Below are positions 34,969-43,786 of a DNA stretch of 64,000 nucleotides, piece by piece. Numbering within the stretch: position 1 is the first letter of the stretch; the number at the start of each line of letters is the position of its first letter. Both the position numbers and the translations under genes were made by a program. The notes beneath the pieces are model-generated. The model made no database searches. It had not been told where the DNA came from and was given only the letters and a program-made list of their open reading frames with translations. The stretch is from Lunularia cruciata (taxonomy: Eukaryota > Streptophyta > Marchantiopsida > Lunulariales > Lunulariaceae), in the NCBI GenBank assembly GCA_948567375.1, contig OX419758.1, forward strand, positions 48,179,001 to 48,243,000, read 5' to 3'.

Positions 34969-36279
34969 TTATGGAGGTGAGAAAAGAGGTTCCCATGTGG
35001 CATCATGAAGGGGATACCCTTTCCAAAGGACCTTGTACTCCGTATGTTGGCGACGGCCTTGTTGAATATGGCGACGCGCAAGGATATGATCAACTTTGTA
35101 CTCCTCATGATCATTGATAGGGATAGGAAGAGGGGGAGGTTGGACTCGAGAGGAAAAGGAAGAAGGGTTAGGAACAAAGGGTTTTAACTTGGAAACATGA
35201 AAGACAGGATGGATACGCATGTGACAAGGTAAGGCAAGTCAATAAGCAACAGGAGAGATAATGTGGGTGATATCAAAGGGTCCTATCCAATTAGGAGCAA
35301 GTTTACAAACTTGGGTATCAAGTGGGAGAGGGAGGTTACTAGAGGATAGCATGACTTTATCACCAACTTCAAAGGTGAGATCACGACACTGATGGTCCGC
35401 ATATTGTTTTTGGCGATTGCTTGCCTATTTGGAATTGTTGTAGGCAAATTCTGCAGCTGCAAGACATTCATCCCAGTTGGTATGGTGGACATTGACAAAG
35501 GCCCACAACATATCCTCCAATGTATGATTGGCACGTTCGGTTTGTCCATCAGTTTGAGGATGATAGGCCGTGGATAAAGCAAGCTTGGTGTAGAGTATCT
35601 GGAAGAGTGCTTGCCAAAACTTCTCGGTAAATCAAGGATCTCGATTGGAGATAAGTACACGTGGCATCCCATGATGCTTGAAGACATTGTCGAAGTAGAT
35701 TTGCGCTAAGGTTGGAGCATCCACGGTATCACAGGTTGGTGCCAAGTGGATTTGCTTACTAAGCTTATCCACAAACACCACAATTGCAGTGTGTCCTTGT
35801 TTTGTCTTTGGCAAGGATGTGATGAGATCCAAGCTCACATGCTCCCAACGAGCGGATGGAATAGCGAGTGGTTGAAGGAGTCCACTCGGCTTTTGGTTGC
35901 TGGCCTTGTTCCGTTTGCAACTTTCACATGATCGAACAAAGTCTTGAATATCTTGTGTCATGTTAGGCCACCACCATTGGCATTGGAGGGTGCCCAAGGT
36001 CTTGTCCACTTCCATGTGACCAGCTATTGGTAAATCATGGGCTTCTTGAAGGCGCACAAGTCAAAGATCACCTTTGGCTTGAACATAGATCTGGTCTGCA
36101 TGGAATAAAAGGCCTTCCTTGAAAGAGAAGGTGTTGTACTCCTTGTCGCGTGCTGTCAGACAATCGTGTACCATTTGGAAGAAGGGATCTTGTTGTAGAG
36201 CTGATTGAAACTCATTATGGACCTTAGGGTCAATGGACACCGTTGTAATTTCCGCCGTGATGAGAGGAAGATCCTTCAA
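34969..36279 (-). pseudogene. B1 integrase with C-terminal chromodomain
   Basis: From right to left: a linker frame (36279-36061); the H2C2 zinc block (AHDLPIAGHM ... CESCKRNK) in frame 36057-35632; the catalytic VSLDLITSLP (first Asp) and LISNRDP (second Asp); then in another frame STAYHPQTDGQTERAN with the catalytic Glu. A C-terminal WIGPFDI block follows. The chromodomain (35106-34987) reads EEYKVDHILARRHI ... YKVLWKGYPLHDATWEP, keeping Tyr41, Trp66 and Trp76 of the frame 35220-34969. Chromodomains bind methylated histone H3 and steer integration to heterochromatin. About 180 bp between the Glu motif and the WIGPF block are missing relative to B3, and frames are broken. Confidence 0.85.
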
Positions 36280-37493
36280 ATCAGGTCGTCATGATAGAGC
36301 ATTGGGGATGACATGGAACCGACTGGTTTGTACTCAAGTTTGATGTCAAACAATTGGAGTTGCTCTTCCCATCGATGATGTCGACTCTTCATGTGCTCCA
36401 AGTGTAAGGTCTGCAACAATGGTTTGTGATCAATTTGCATGATCACTTTTTTCCCCAAGAGATAATGCCTCCATACCTTGGTGGCATATACCATTGCAAG
36501 TTGTTCTTGATCTTGAGCAGAGTAATTTCTTTCAGCTGTATTTAGTCGGCGAGACACAAAGGCAATAAGATGTAGTCCATTTGGAAATTCCTGTTGTAAC
36601 ACAACTCCAATTGCAAAGTTAGAAGCATCAAAATCAACCACACAAGGTAGTTGAGGATCATATGGTTGAAGAATAGGTCTTGAAGACACCATATGCTTTA
36701 ACTTCTGGAATACTTCTTCATGCTTGGTGGTCCATTAGAAGCTCGAGTTCTTTCCCAAGAGGTCAGTCAATGGTGCAGCCATGTGAGCATAATAGTGGAT
36801 GAACCATCGGTAAAAACTGGCCAATCTATTGAATGCTTGTACTTTGGTAGCATCCTTCGGGGTAGGCCAATCAGTAATGGCCTTGATCTTCTCTTCTTCC
36901 ATCTTGATCCCCTCTGATGAGATCTTATGACCCAAGAAGGTAACCTCCTTTTGCAAAAAAGCACACTTTGACTTCTTGCAGTAAAATTTCCACTGTCGTA
37001 GTCATCTTAGGACTTCTTGCACATGATTCTTGTGTTCTGCCTCTGTCCTACTATAGATTAAGATATCATCTAAGAACACTACCACGGACTGATCCAATAG
37101 TCCCTCCAACACCCGATGCATCTGATCCATGAAGACTGCTGGAGCATTAGTGAGTCCGAATGGTAGAACTCTTCATTCAAAATGTCCATACCTTGTGCAA
37201 AAGGTAGTCTTTTGCACGTCCTCTCCTTCAATAGGAATTTGCCAATAGCCGCTACAAAGATCCAGCTTGGAAAAGTAACGTGCTCCACTTAATTGGTCAA
37301 GCAAGTCGTCAATCCGAGGCAAGGGATATGCATTCTTCACGGTTTGCTTATTAAGCCCACGATAATCAATACAGAAATGAAGTCCTCCATCCTTCTTTGG
37401 AACAAATAGTACCGGTGCTCCCCACGGAGAGGTATTATGTCGTATGAAATCCTTCTCCAACAACTCTGTAACTGTTGTTTGCAACTCCTCCAA
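36276..37493 (-). pseudogene. B1 reverse transcriptase and RNase H
   Basis: RT starts in frame 37493-37173: [57 protein letters not shown]. It continues after a frame change with the FLDDILIYS catalytic box and the KKSKCAF/VTFLGH.IS thumb block (frame 36956-36735). RNase H (frame 36692-36276) shows the first Asp in VVDFDASNFAIGVVLQQ, the Glu in SAQDQEQLAMVYATK and an Asp in QIDHKPLLQTLHLEHMKSR. It would copy element RNA into double-stranded DNA. Two frame breaks in RT leave it inactive. Confidence 0.9.
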
Positions 37494-37511
37494 CTCCTTT
37501 GGTGAGAGCCG

Positions 37512-38336
37512 TTAGATTGGTCTACTCATTGGAGTACTCTTTGGCAATAACTCAATCTTGAAGGGCATACCTTGATCAGAGGGTAATCCCTTTGGCAGAT
37601 CATCCGGAAACACATCTGCAAACTCCTGAACTATCCGATCAATCGTTGCTTGATGCGGCACCTGGCCCTCCTCAGATTGTTCTTGTGCAATCGGCTTGAT
37701 CCACACCGCAAATACAGACTTATCTTTCTCCAAAGCTTGCTCTATGGCTGCTTCATTAACAAAATTTTCTTCTAGGGACTCATCTCTCTTCCAAGCTTGC
37801 TCTATGGTTGCCTTCTCGGCAAACTTCCCATCTTGGGACTCATCTCCGTTCCAGATTTGCTCTATGGCTACCTTCTCAACAAACTTCCCATCTTGGGACT
37901 GACTATTCTTAGGTGTCTTACTTAGAGGTGCCAGACAACCTAATCAGAAATTCCTACCTTGGTGTTGTACTTGAATTTGACGTCGGGTCCAATCAAATTG
38001 AACCTTATGACATTCAAGCCAAGGTAGACCCAGAATGATATCATAGTGTAGAGGTGCCACTACAAACCTCATACACTCCAAATACTCCTTCCCAATCTTG
38101 AAGGTAACAGGATGTGAGGTGCGGAATGCAGAACCTTTTCTACCATCCGGCATCATCAAACTACTTCCAATCATTGGCTTGATAGGAATACCCAATTCCT
38201 TTGCTACTTGCATAGATATGCAATTCTCTGAACTTCCAAAATCAACCAAAATCCTACAACCCCGATTAGATATTGTACCTTGCAAGTGAAGAAAATCTGC
38301 ATAGGTCGAGCCTTCAATCCCATTGGAACTAATCAA
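37512..38336 (-). pseudogene. B1 protease and protease-RT linker
   Basis: Frame 38336-37944 reads CRILVDFGSSENCIS ... HYDIILGLPWLECHKVQFDW. The ILGLPWL block is the protease C-terminal signature. The active-site triplet expected as D-S/T-G is D-F-G here, which should abolish activity. The linker 37943-37512 contains several near-repeats of 'AIEQAxxxxxS.DGKF' type (a 60-nt unit reiterated three to four times, more in B2 and B3) and ends with the QEFADVFPDDLPKGLP block before RT. Confidence 0.8.
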
Positions 38337-38392
38337 GCTCCCAGTAGGCGGCTTGAAATCTCCTACTGGGATTCTTTGTTTCCTTGATCATT

Positions 38393-39262
38393 CTATTCAA
38401 CAAACTTCATCTGGGCAACTTGTCGAGGTCGCCCATTCCTAAGTGGACATTCAGCAATGCGATGTCCAACTTGGCGACAATAAAAGCAACCTCCATTTTG
38501 TTGTAATCTTTCTTTATCTGTTGTGTCAAGTGGTCTTTGTTGGATAGCATCAATCTCCATTGGTACCGGTTCTTCCACTTGTGGTAATGGTAGGTTTTGT
38601 GTAGGTCAAGGTCGAGACCAACTTGTCACAACTAAGGAATCAAAATGCTCAACCAATTGCATGGCTTCTTCTATGTTCTGTGGCTCTCGCATGGTCACCT
38701 CCAATCTGGTTCGTGACTTCAATCCTCACACAAATCGATCCAGAACTTCACCTTCTTGGATATCTGGAATTTGCATGATGATATTTTGAAATTGTGTGAT
38801 GTAGCTTCTCACTGAAACAATCTGCCTCAACTCCACCAATTTATCTCGTGCAGCTCGGGTGGCATTTATAGTCTAAAATCGACCAAGTATTGCATCCTTG
38901 AATTCTGCCCATGTCAAAATTGGTGTAACAATTTGTCATTCAGCTCTTTCTACTCGGAATTGCCACCAAAGTTTTGCCACGCCATCCAATTGGCTAGAAG
39001 CCAAGAGAATTTGTTTCCGTATGTCTTGAAGATTAGTGGCTTCAAAGTAACGTTCACAGTCAAACACAAAATTCTCCACTGTGCCTTGAAGATTCCTGCC
39101 TTCGAACACCTTGGGTTTTGGAAATCAAATGCAATTTTCTCCATCTCAAACTAGCGCTTTGTCTATCTTTTCTCGTCGTTGCTGGTCTCGTTCATCCAAC
39201 AATCGAGTGAGATGCTCAATTTGTTGTTGCATTGTAAGGATAACATCTGGTATTGCCGCCAT
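38393..39262 (-). pseudogene. B1 gag
   Basis: An ATG at 39262 opens a glutamine-rich coiled-coil-like N-terminus (MQQQIEHLTRLLDERDQQ). After stops come capsid blocks VENFVFDCERYFEATNL, LLASSQLDGVAKLWW, TWAEFKDAI and ARDKLVELRQ. At 38488-38447 follows a complete CCHC knuckle (C-x2-C-x4-H-x4-C, read CFYCRQVGHRIAEC). Gag forms the particle and packages RNA. In-frame stops after residue 36 and in the capsid make it a pseudogene. Confidence 0.85.
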
Positions 39263-39286
39263 CACTACTACTCTATTCCACTACCC

Positions 39287-39511
39287 TCAATTTATCCAGT
39301 TGATTAACACATAGATACAACATGTCCACCGTTCTCCATAAGTTACAATTGGAAGTATCAAGGGTTCCTCTAACACGGTGATCATATGTAGAAAATTCTG
39401 CCCGAAGCGTGAGGTGATGAATTGTGTGAAACGATGCTTTGTTAATATCTGGACATGAAAGTCCCAATAGTTTGGCGGAAGTGGATTTGGTGGTCCATAA
39501 ATTCCATCCAT
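39287..39511 (-). CDS. Small leader ORF of B1 (74 codons), conserved module
   Basis: The ATG at 39511, ten bases downstream of the primer site, opens an uninterrupted 74-codon frame before the gag ATG at 39262. It begins MDGIYGPPNPLPPNYW and contains a module with FH, FG, F, a P.ILP.V.Y block, W and IY at fixed spacing. The same frame, with the same length and stop, is intact in copy B2 (56695-56471). A related module is present in family A (41574-41795 and 41800-42003). Conservation of the frame between families, while gag and pol have decayed, suggests the ORF was once translated. No signal peptide, zinc ligands or known domain can be seen. Function unknown. Confidence 0.6.
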   Translation of the reverse strand: MDGIYGPPNPLPPNYWDFHVQILTKHRFTQFITSRFGQNFLHMITVLEEPLILPIVTYGERWTCCIYVLINWIN

Positions 39512-39520
39512 CCCATTCCT

Positions 39521-39532
39521 GCTCTGATACCA
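39521..39532 (-). other. Primer binding site of B1 (initiator-Met tRNA)
   Basis: The minus strand reads TGGTATCAGAGC one base after the 5' LTR. This is the initiator-Met site common in plant gypsy and copia elements. Confidence 0.95.
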
Positions 39533-39785
39533 ATGTAAAAGACCGAAACCAAGGAGAGAAATAGGAGAATGGAAACTCACATTGGGACACTTGAATGAGG
39601 GAAAACTCCAAATGCCTAGCATGAGCTTCGGCCTTGGTATTTATAGGTAGTATACAAGACTCTTGAAGCTTCTCAAGAAGCTTCCTTGAGCCGCTTTCTT
39701 GGAGTGCAAGCCAAGTTAACTAGGAAGCTTCTCAAGAAGCTTCCTTCTAGAAGCCGCCTACTTGGCGTGCAAGCTAAGCTAGTTA

Positions 39786-39803
39786 GAAGCTTCTAGAAGC
39801 TTC
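39786..39803. promoter_or_regulatory. Perfect heat-shock-element array in B1 5' LTR
   Basis: GAAGCTTCTAGAAGCTTC: four alternating nGAAn units in perfect phase, followed by TTCTAGAA at 39805-39812. It stands upstream of the TATA box, where it could drive transcription of the element under heat stress. Confidence 0.78.
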
Positions 39804-39873
39804 CTTCTAGAAGCTACCTGCTTAGGGCGCAAGTTAACTAGTTGGGAAGCTTCCCAAGAAGCTTCTTAGATGC

Positions 39874-39886
39874 TTCTAGAATATTC
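39874..39886. promoter_or_regulatory. Three-unit heat-shock element in B1 5' LTR
   Basis: TTCTAGAATATTC, three alternating units in phase, the most strongly preserved block among the family B LTRs of this window. Confidence 0.72.
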
Positions 39887-39956
39887 TAGGCTATTTTGTC
39901 TTATTCTCTACTTCGTAATCCCGACTAAATTCGTCTCTAACCTCCATATTGTAACA

Positions 39957-40697
39957 GTATGTGTGTCAATTTACCCTTCAAAAACTACTAAAAAATGTAT
40001 CAAGAAGATAGTTTTGCTTTGTTGTGATCAAGGACATGTCTACATACCATAAATAATTGAGGCTTAGTGCACTAGATAAAAATCTACACACCAAGTTTAG
40101 TGCGCTTTTATTATATCTCTTTGACTACAACCAATTACAAAGCATTGGTAACTTACCATCAAGAATTCAACTAATAACCATGAGCCATCTTCAGCCTCAA
40201 CTCACCACACCTAATGTTTTATAGAGATTACCAAAAAAGTGGATGAAACCAATCATAGATTTGCCTTAGCCAAAGTTTCTACTAGATAATGATTGCTCTT
40301 TGGAATGAAGATGTAGACTGCAATCTTATTTCTTGAAACATTTACAATTACTAATAAGAAATGCATTGTTAGTTGTTTGCTTGATGTACACCTATTCAAG
40401 CATTTTTGATAGCACTTCCTAAGGATAGGGAATGGATATTCAAATACAAACTCAAAAACCAAGCAAATAAGACACACTTTGCATCCATCATACTAATCTT
40501 ATTATGCTTCAATCAAATCTTATTTTGTTGTCCATGGATTGTACATATAAGACAAATTGATATCAGATACCCAGGCTTGATATTGTTGAATCATCAACTA
40601 CTTGTTCTACATTTTTTGTTGGCTTTGCCTTTATGAAGGATGAGAAAGAAGAGAACTATCAAACTATTCTTGAATATCTCAAGAGTATTTACAGCTA
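39957..40697 (+). pseudogene. FAR1-type MULE transposase relic, part 2
   Basis: The plus strand continues the FAR1 DNA-binding domain: VSIYPSKTTKKCIKKIVLLCCDQGHVY, then after a stop W-LTIKNSTNNHEPSSASTHHT, the closing C..H.....HNHE type block. It then enters the transposase core: LLSMDCTYKTN (first catalytic Asp block), STFFVGFAFMKDEKEENYQTILEYLKSIYS. Element A1 interrupts it at 40697/47292. Stops and shifts show it is dead. The order FAR1 domain then MULE core is typical of MULE proteins related to FAR1. Confidence 0.65.
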
Positions 40698-41433
40698 TGT
40701 AATACCAAGGGTTAGCCATATGATCTAGATGTGAAATTTGGTTTGGTAACATCTAGAATGATGTTATACATGATGGTCAAAATAGATAAGATAGAAGTAT
40801 CACCAAAAGAGAACTTCTACTAATAGGGCAGAAATCGAAATAGACTTGAGAACCTTAGAACCAATAGCTAGACATATGATTTAAAGGTGAGAATTGGTTT
40901 GGTAACATCTGGAAGGATGTTACACATGATGGACTAAACAGATCAGAAAGAGGTATCACCAAAAGTGGACTTCTACTAATAGAGTAGGAATCAAAATATG
41001 CCTGAAATCTTTGAAGGCAATTTTGGAGGCCTAAACGGATGAATTAAGCCTTGAAAATGTGCAGATTCCTTCCCCAATGGAGGAAAGGCTGGCCTTTCCC
41101 CCCTGCTTTGTCTCGTCGAGAGCTTTCCAACGGTACCTTACTCATGTGATTCTGAGATTCCTATAGGAAGATTCCCTAAAAGATTCCATCTAGTCAAAGC
41201 TTGTTTGACCAACCAGATAGGACCTAGACCAGACAGATCACCCATCCAAGTAAGTAATCCAAGGGTGGAGCTTGCTGACATGTCACCTATCTGTGTCCTT
41301 AATCCTATGGTGGAGCTTCCTTGGAGGAGATCCTCTTTGTCTATATAATAAAGAGAAGGTGCTCCCTTGGGGCATCGAATGTTTGAGTGTGCAATCTGTG
41401 TTTTCTCTCTTCTCTTGTCCTCGGAGTATTACA
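40698..41433 (+). mobile_element. Element A1 5' LTR (736 bp)
   Basis: TGTAATACC... to ...TATTACA. It aligns with the 3' LTR 46560-47291; by hand count there are about 19 substitutions and one 4-bp length difference. The flanking pentamers are AGCTA and AACTA, a target duplication with one mismatch. A TATA box (TATATAATAAA) lies at 41343-41353. The LTR contains an internal duplication of the 'ggtttggtaacatct.gaa.gatgtta' block. Confidence 0.95.
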
Positions 41434-41434
41434 A

Positions 41435-41446
41435 TGGTATCAGAGC
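41435..41446 (+). other. Primer binding site of A1 (initiator-Met tRNA)
   Basis: TGGTATCAGAGC one base after the 5' LTR; same site as in B1. Confidence 0.95.
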
Positions 41447-41573
41447 AAGTGTTCTAGTCCAAGAGAGTGGATCACCCCTCTTGGAATAACACAAACTACT
41501 GAAATTGAGTAATGTGAGGTGGAGAACATAGAGTAATCGCTAGACTCAGGAAGGACTTTAGAGAGTGGATGGG

Positions 41574-41795
41574 ATGGATGCGCCGGGGGGACAATTTCCC
41601 GCACCTAACTTTCCATTCTCAAACCCATTCCATATCAAGGTTATGGACATCCAGCGTGAGCAGATGAGGGTATTGCTAGTTTATCACTTTGGTGCGGAAT
41701 TCATGGATAGAGTGATGAACTCACCAAACCCAGTGATTCTACCTGTGGTGATATATGACAGAGAGTGGGATTTGACGATCTACATTCTATTATGA
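41574..41795 (+). CDS. Small leader ORF 1 of A1 (73 codons)
   Basis: The ATG at 41574 opens MDAPGGQFPAPNFPF and runs to TGA 41793-41795. The same frame has an upstream GTG at 41565, but the older copy A3 also has ATG-GAT-GC at the equivalent place, supporting this start. The C-terminal ~52 residues align without gaps with the leader ORF of family B: FH at the start, FG-x2-F in the middle, then P-x-ILP-x-V-x-Y, W and IY-x-L. Only 4 nt separate it from leader ORF 2, which carries a divergent copy of the module. No known domain is recognised. It could be a separate peptide, an upstream-ORF translation control, or a gag N-terminal part reached by stop readthrough. Confidence 0.6.
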   Translation: MDAPGGQFPAPNFPFSNPFHIKVMDIQREQMRVLLVYHFGAEFMDRVMNSPNPVILPVVIYDREWDLTIYILL

Positions 41796-41799
41796 TAAA

Positions 41800-42003
41800 A
41801 TGGATATGAATGTCCCAAATCCTCTCCCTTTCAACACTCAAGTAGAAATCCGTTATGTAGTGAGGCCGAAAGTGATGTTTAGAGATTTTGTGGTTAGGAA
41901 TTTTGGTGAGGAGTATTATCAACAAGTGATAGCTTTTGAGGTCCCAATGGTAGTTCCAATAGTTCGTGCGCCTTCCAGAGTGATTATATTGACTCTGTAT
42001 TGA
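41800..42003 (+). CDS. Small leader ORF 2 of A1 (67 codons)
   Basis: ATG 41800 to TGA 42003, beginning MDMNVPNPLPFNTQVEIRYV. The module aligns gap-free with leader ORF 1 (shared I, R, V, FG-x-E, V, P, VxP-x-V positions), so the two arose by tandem duplication. The second copy in the inverted part of A3 (51199-50996) has the same length and the same start (MDLNV) and stop positions, which supports a real, bounded ORF. The gag ATG follows at 42037. Function unknown. Confidence 0.58.
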   Translation: MDMNVPNPLPFNTQVEIRYVVRPKVMFRDFVVRNFGEEYYQQVIAFEVPMVVPIVRAPSRVIILTLY

Positions 42004-42036
42004 AGAAGACATTAGCAATTGGATGTTGCAAGAACC

Positions 42037-43130
42037 ATGGATCCGCAGTTGCAAGAGCTGGTGCAAGGAATGCAAGGGATGTTGAATGAATTTTGAGAGA
42101 TTAAGATGACCATGGAGACATAACAAAGTCAAGTGCAGATCCTGAGGAACGATCAAGCCATGCAAGAAGAAGAGCCACCTCAAAACCATGTACCTGCGAC
42201 TAAAGTGCTTGGAGAGGCACCCGTGCCTACAAACCCTATCAAAACGGTGAAGCCACATTGCTACTCGGGATGAAGAAGACCTGCAACATCGAGCCTTACA
42301 AGGGGCAGCGTACAATGGGAGTAGTGGAAAATTGGATCTTGAGAATGAATCGATATTTCTGATTGTTCTCAACAAAGATCATTGAGCATGCTGCAGGCGT
42401 GTTTGCATGTGGGTACTTGACGGATAAAGCCCTCACATGGTATGATGCTTGGGAACGATCCATGCTGGCAGAGAGAAGGGAGGTCACATGGACAGCAATG
42501 CAAGAAGGATTGCTGAAGAATTTCCAATCGGTGGATTCTGTGCAGATGGCTCAAACCCGACTATGGGGATTGAGACAAAAGAATAGCGTACAAGAGTATG
42601 TGGAGGCGTTTCTGGATCTACAAGTTGCAATTACCGACATGAGTCCAGCAAAGGCTCTCGACAATTTCAAACGAGGGTTAAAAGAGCGGATTTGCCAAGA
42701 AGTCATGGTGCAAAACCCTCGCACGGTATTTGAAGCCATTGCTTGTGCGCAGAGAATAGCAGGAGCATTAGGTGGAGGTGAAGGAGTAGTTCCACCTCAA
42801 CATTATCGCACAGAAATGCCACCACACATGGGTGGACCAATACCAATGGAATTGGGCAACCTTCGATTCCGGGATCGAGGAGCACGACCACTTCAAGGAG
42901 AGTGAGGACGGGTAGAAGAACAAAGAGATGGAGCCCCACAAGGAGAAGGGACTCAAGGAGAACAACGCCGTTGTTACAATTGTGGCCGTATTGGGCACAT
43001 ATCTACCAATTGTCGCACTCGTTTCCCTAGAGGCCCTTGGCCTTCGTACATGCAAGCTTTGAACAACATGGAGAGGCACATTGAAGAGGAGGAGGTGGAA
43101 ACCACTTCGGAAAACAAAGATTGCCAGTAA
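42037..43130 (+). pseudogene. A1 gag
   Basis: ATG 42037 opens MDPQLQELVQGMQGMLNEF, a coiled-coil-like start comparable to family B gag. Stops and a frameshift follow. The capsid region is then clear in frame 42363-42905: ACGYLTDKALTWYDAW, TWTAMQEGLLKNFQSV, RLWGLRQKNSVQEYVEAF and FKRGLKERICQEV. The CCHC knuckle at 42972-43013 is complete (C-x2-C-x4-H-x4-C, read CYNCGRIGHISTNC). The frame ends at TAA 43128-43130. Its job is particle assembly and RNA packaging; this copy cannot make full-length Gag. Confidence 0.85.
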
Positions 43131-43208
43131 ATGTACCTTGCGGCCTTATTGGCTCAATAAGAAAGTAGAGAAGCGAGGGAAGGAAGAAGAATAATGCACA
43201 AAGAGCCC

Positions 43209-43786
43209 GAAAGGCAACCTTTCAACTGATTGTTGTGAATGGAATCCTAGAAGGTAATCAAGTGAGAGTATTAATAGATCCAGGAGCAACAGAGAATTTC
43301 TTGTCTCGCTCTGTCGCAATAAGATTGGGAATGGATCTAGAGAGAGATGGAAGTGAAGAAATAGAGTTACCAAATGGGCAAACAGAGAGGATTGAATCAT
43401 TACCTAGACGGGTAACCATCTCTGTAGGAGAATATCAGGAAGCAATTGAGTGGCGAGTGATACAATTAGCCCGTTATGATGAAATTTTAGGCATGCCATG
43501 GATGGAGCAGTACAATCCAATGGTGGATTGGAGGAAGAAAGTAGTGAGAACCCACCAATGGTCAATCATTGGGGTTAAAGAAAAATCACACAAGCAGAAA
43601 TTGCCTCTATATGTTGTAGGGACAACAACTGTCTATAAGACCAATAGATGTTTTATGGGTCTAATAAGAGAAGTCCAGAGTGCACAACTCGCTAGACAAA
43701 TTCCGGAGAAATTGAAGGATGTGGTAGATGAGTTTCAAGATGTCTTTCCCGATGATCTACCCTCAGGATTACCACCTAAAAGGTGA
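43209..43786 (+). pseudogene. A1 protease
   Basis: This reads VNGILEGNQVRVLIDPGATENFLSRSVA, with the protease active site as D-P-G (D-T/S-G is expected). The ELPNGQTERIESLPRRV region and the RYDEILGMPWMEQYNPMVDW signature follow. It ends with FQDVFPDDLPSGLPPKR and a TGA just before the RT entry block (VDHKIE). The single changed active-site residue probably inactivates it. The frame is otherwise open for 183 codons from 43235. Confidence 0.85.

Larger units (their letters stand above)
34473..39956 (-). mobile_element. Chromovirus (Ty3/gypsy), family B, copy B1
   Basis: A nearly full-length minus-strand LTR retrotransposon of 5.5 kb: paired 423-bp LTRs, initiator-Met primer site, small leader ORF, gag with zinc knuckle, protease, RT, RNase H, integrase, chromodomain and polypurine tract. 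It is inserted in the DNA-binding domain of a MULE transposase relic. Gag, pol and integrase carry stops. Comparison with copies B2 and B3 shows that about 180 bp of the integrase region (near 35415) are missing, so the element is dead. It could still be transcribed from its LTR. Confidence 0.92.
39534..39956 (-). mobile_element. Element B1 5' LTR (423 bp) with promoter
   Basis: This is TGTTACAATATGG... to ...TTTTACA in element orientation. A TATA box CTATAAATACC lies at 39646-39636 (minus). U3 upstream of it is built from reiterated AAGCTTC blocks, and includes two clear heat-shock-element arrays at 39786-39803 and 39874-39886. Their distances (roughly 140 and 230 bp upstream of the TATA box) suit enhancer function. 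Confidence 0.92.

Noticed and set aside
41701-42375. 224-codon minus-strand open frame
   Set aside because: It is antisense to leader ORF 2 and gag of A1, with His/Leu/Ser-rich composition typical of a shadow frame.
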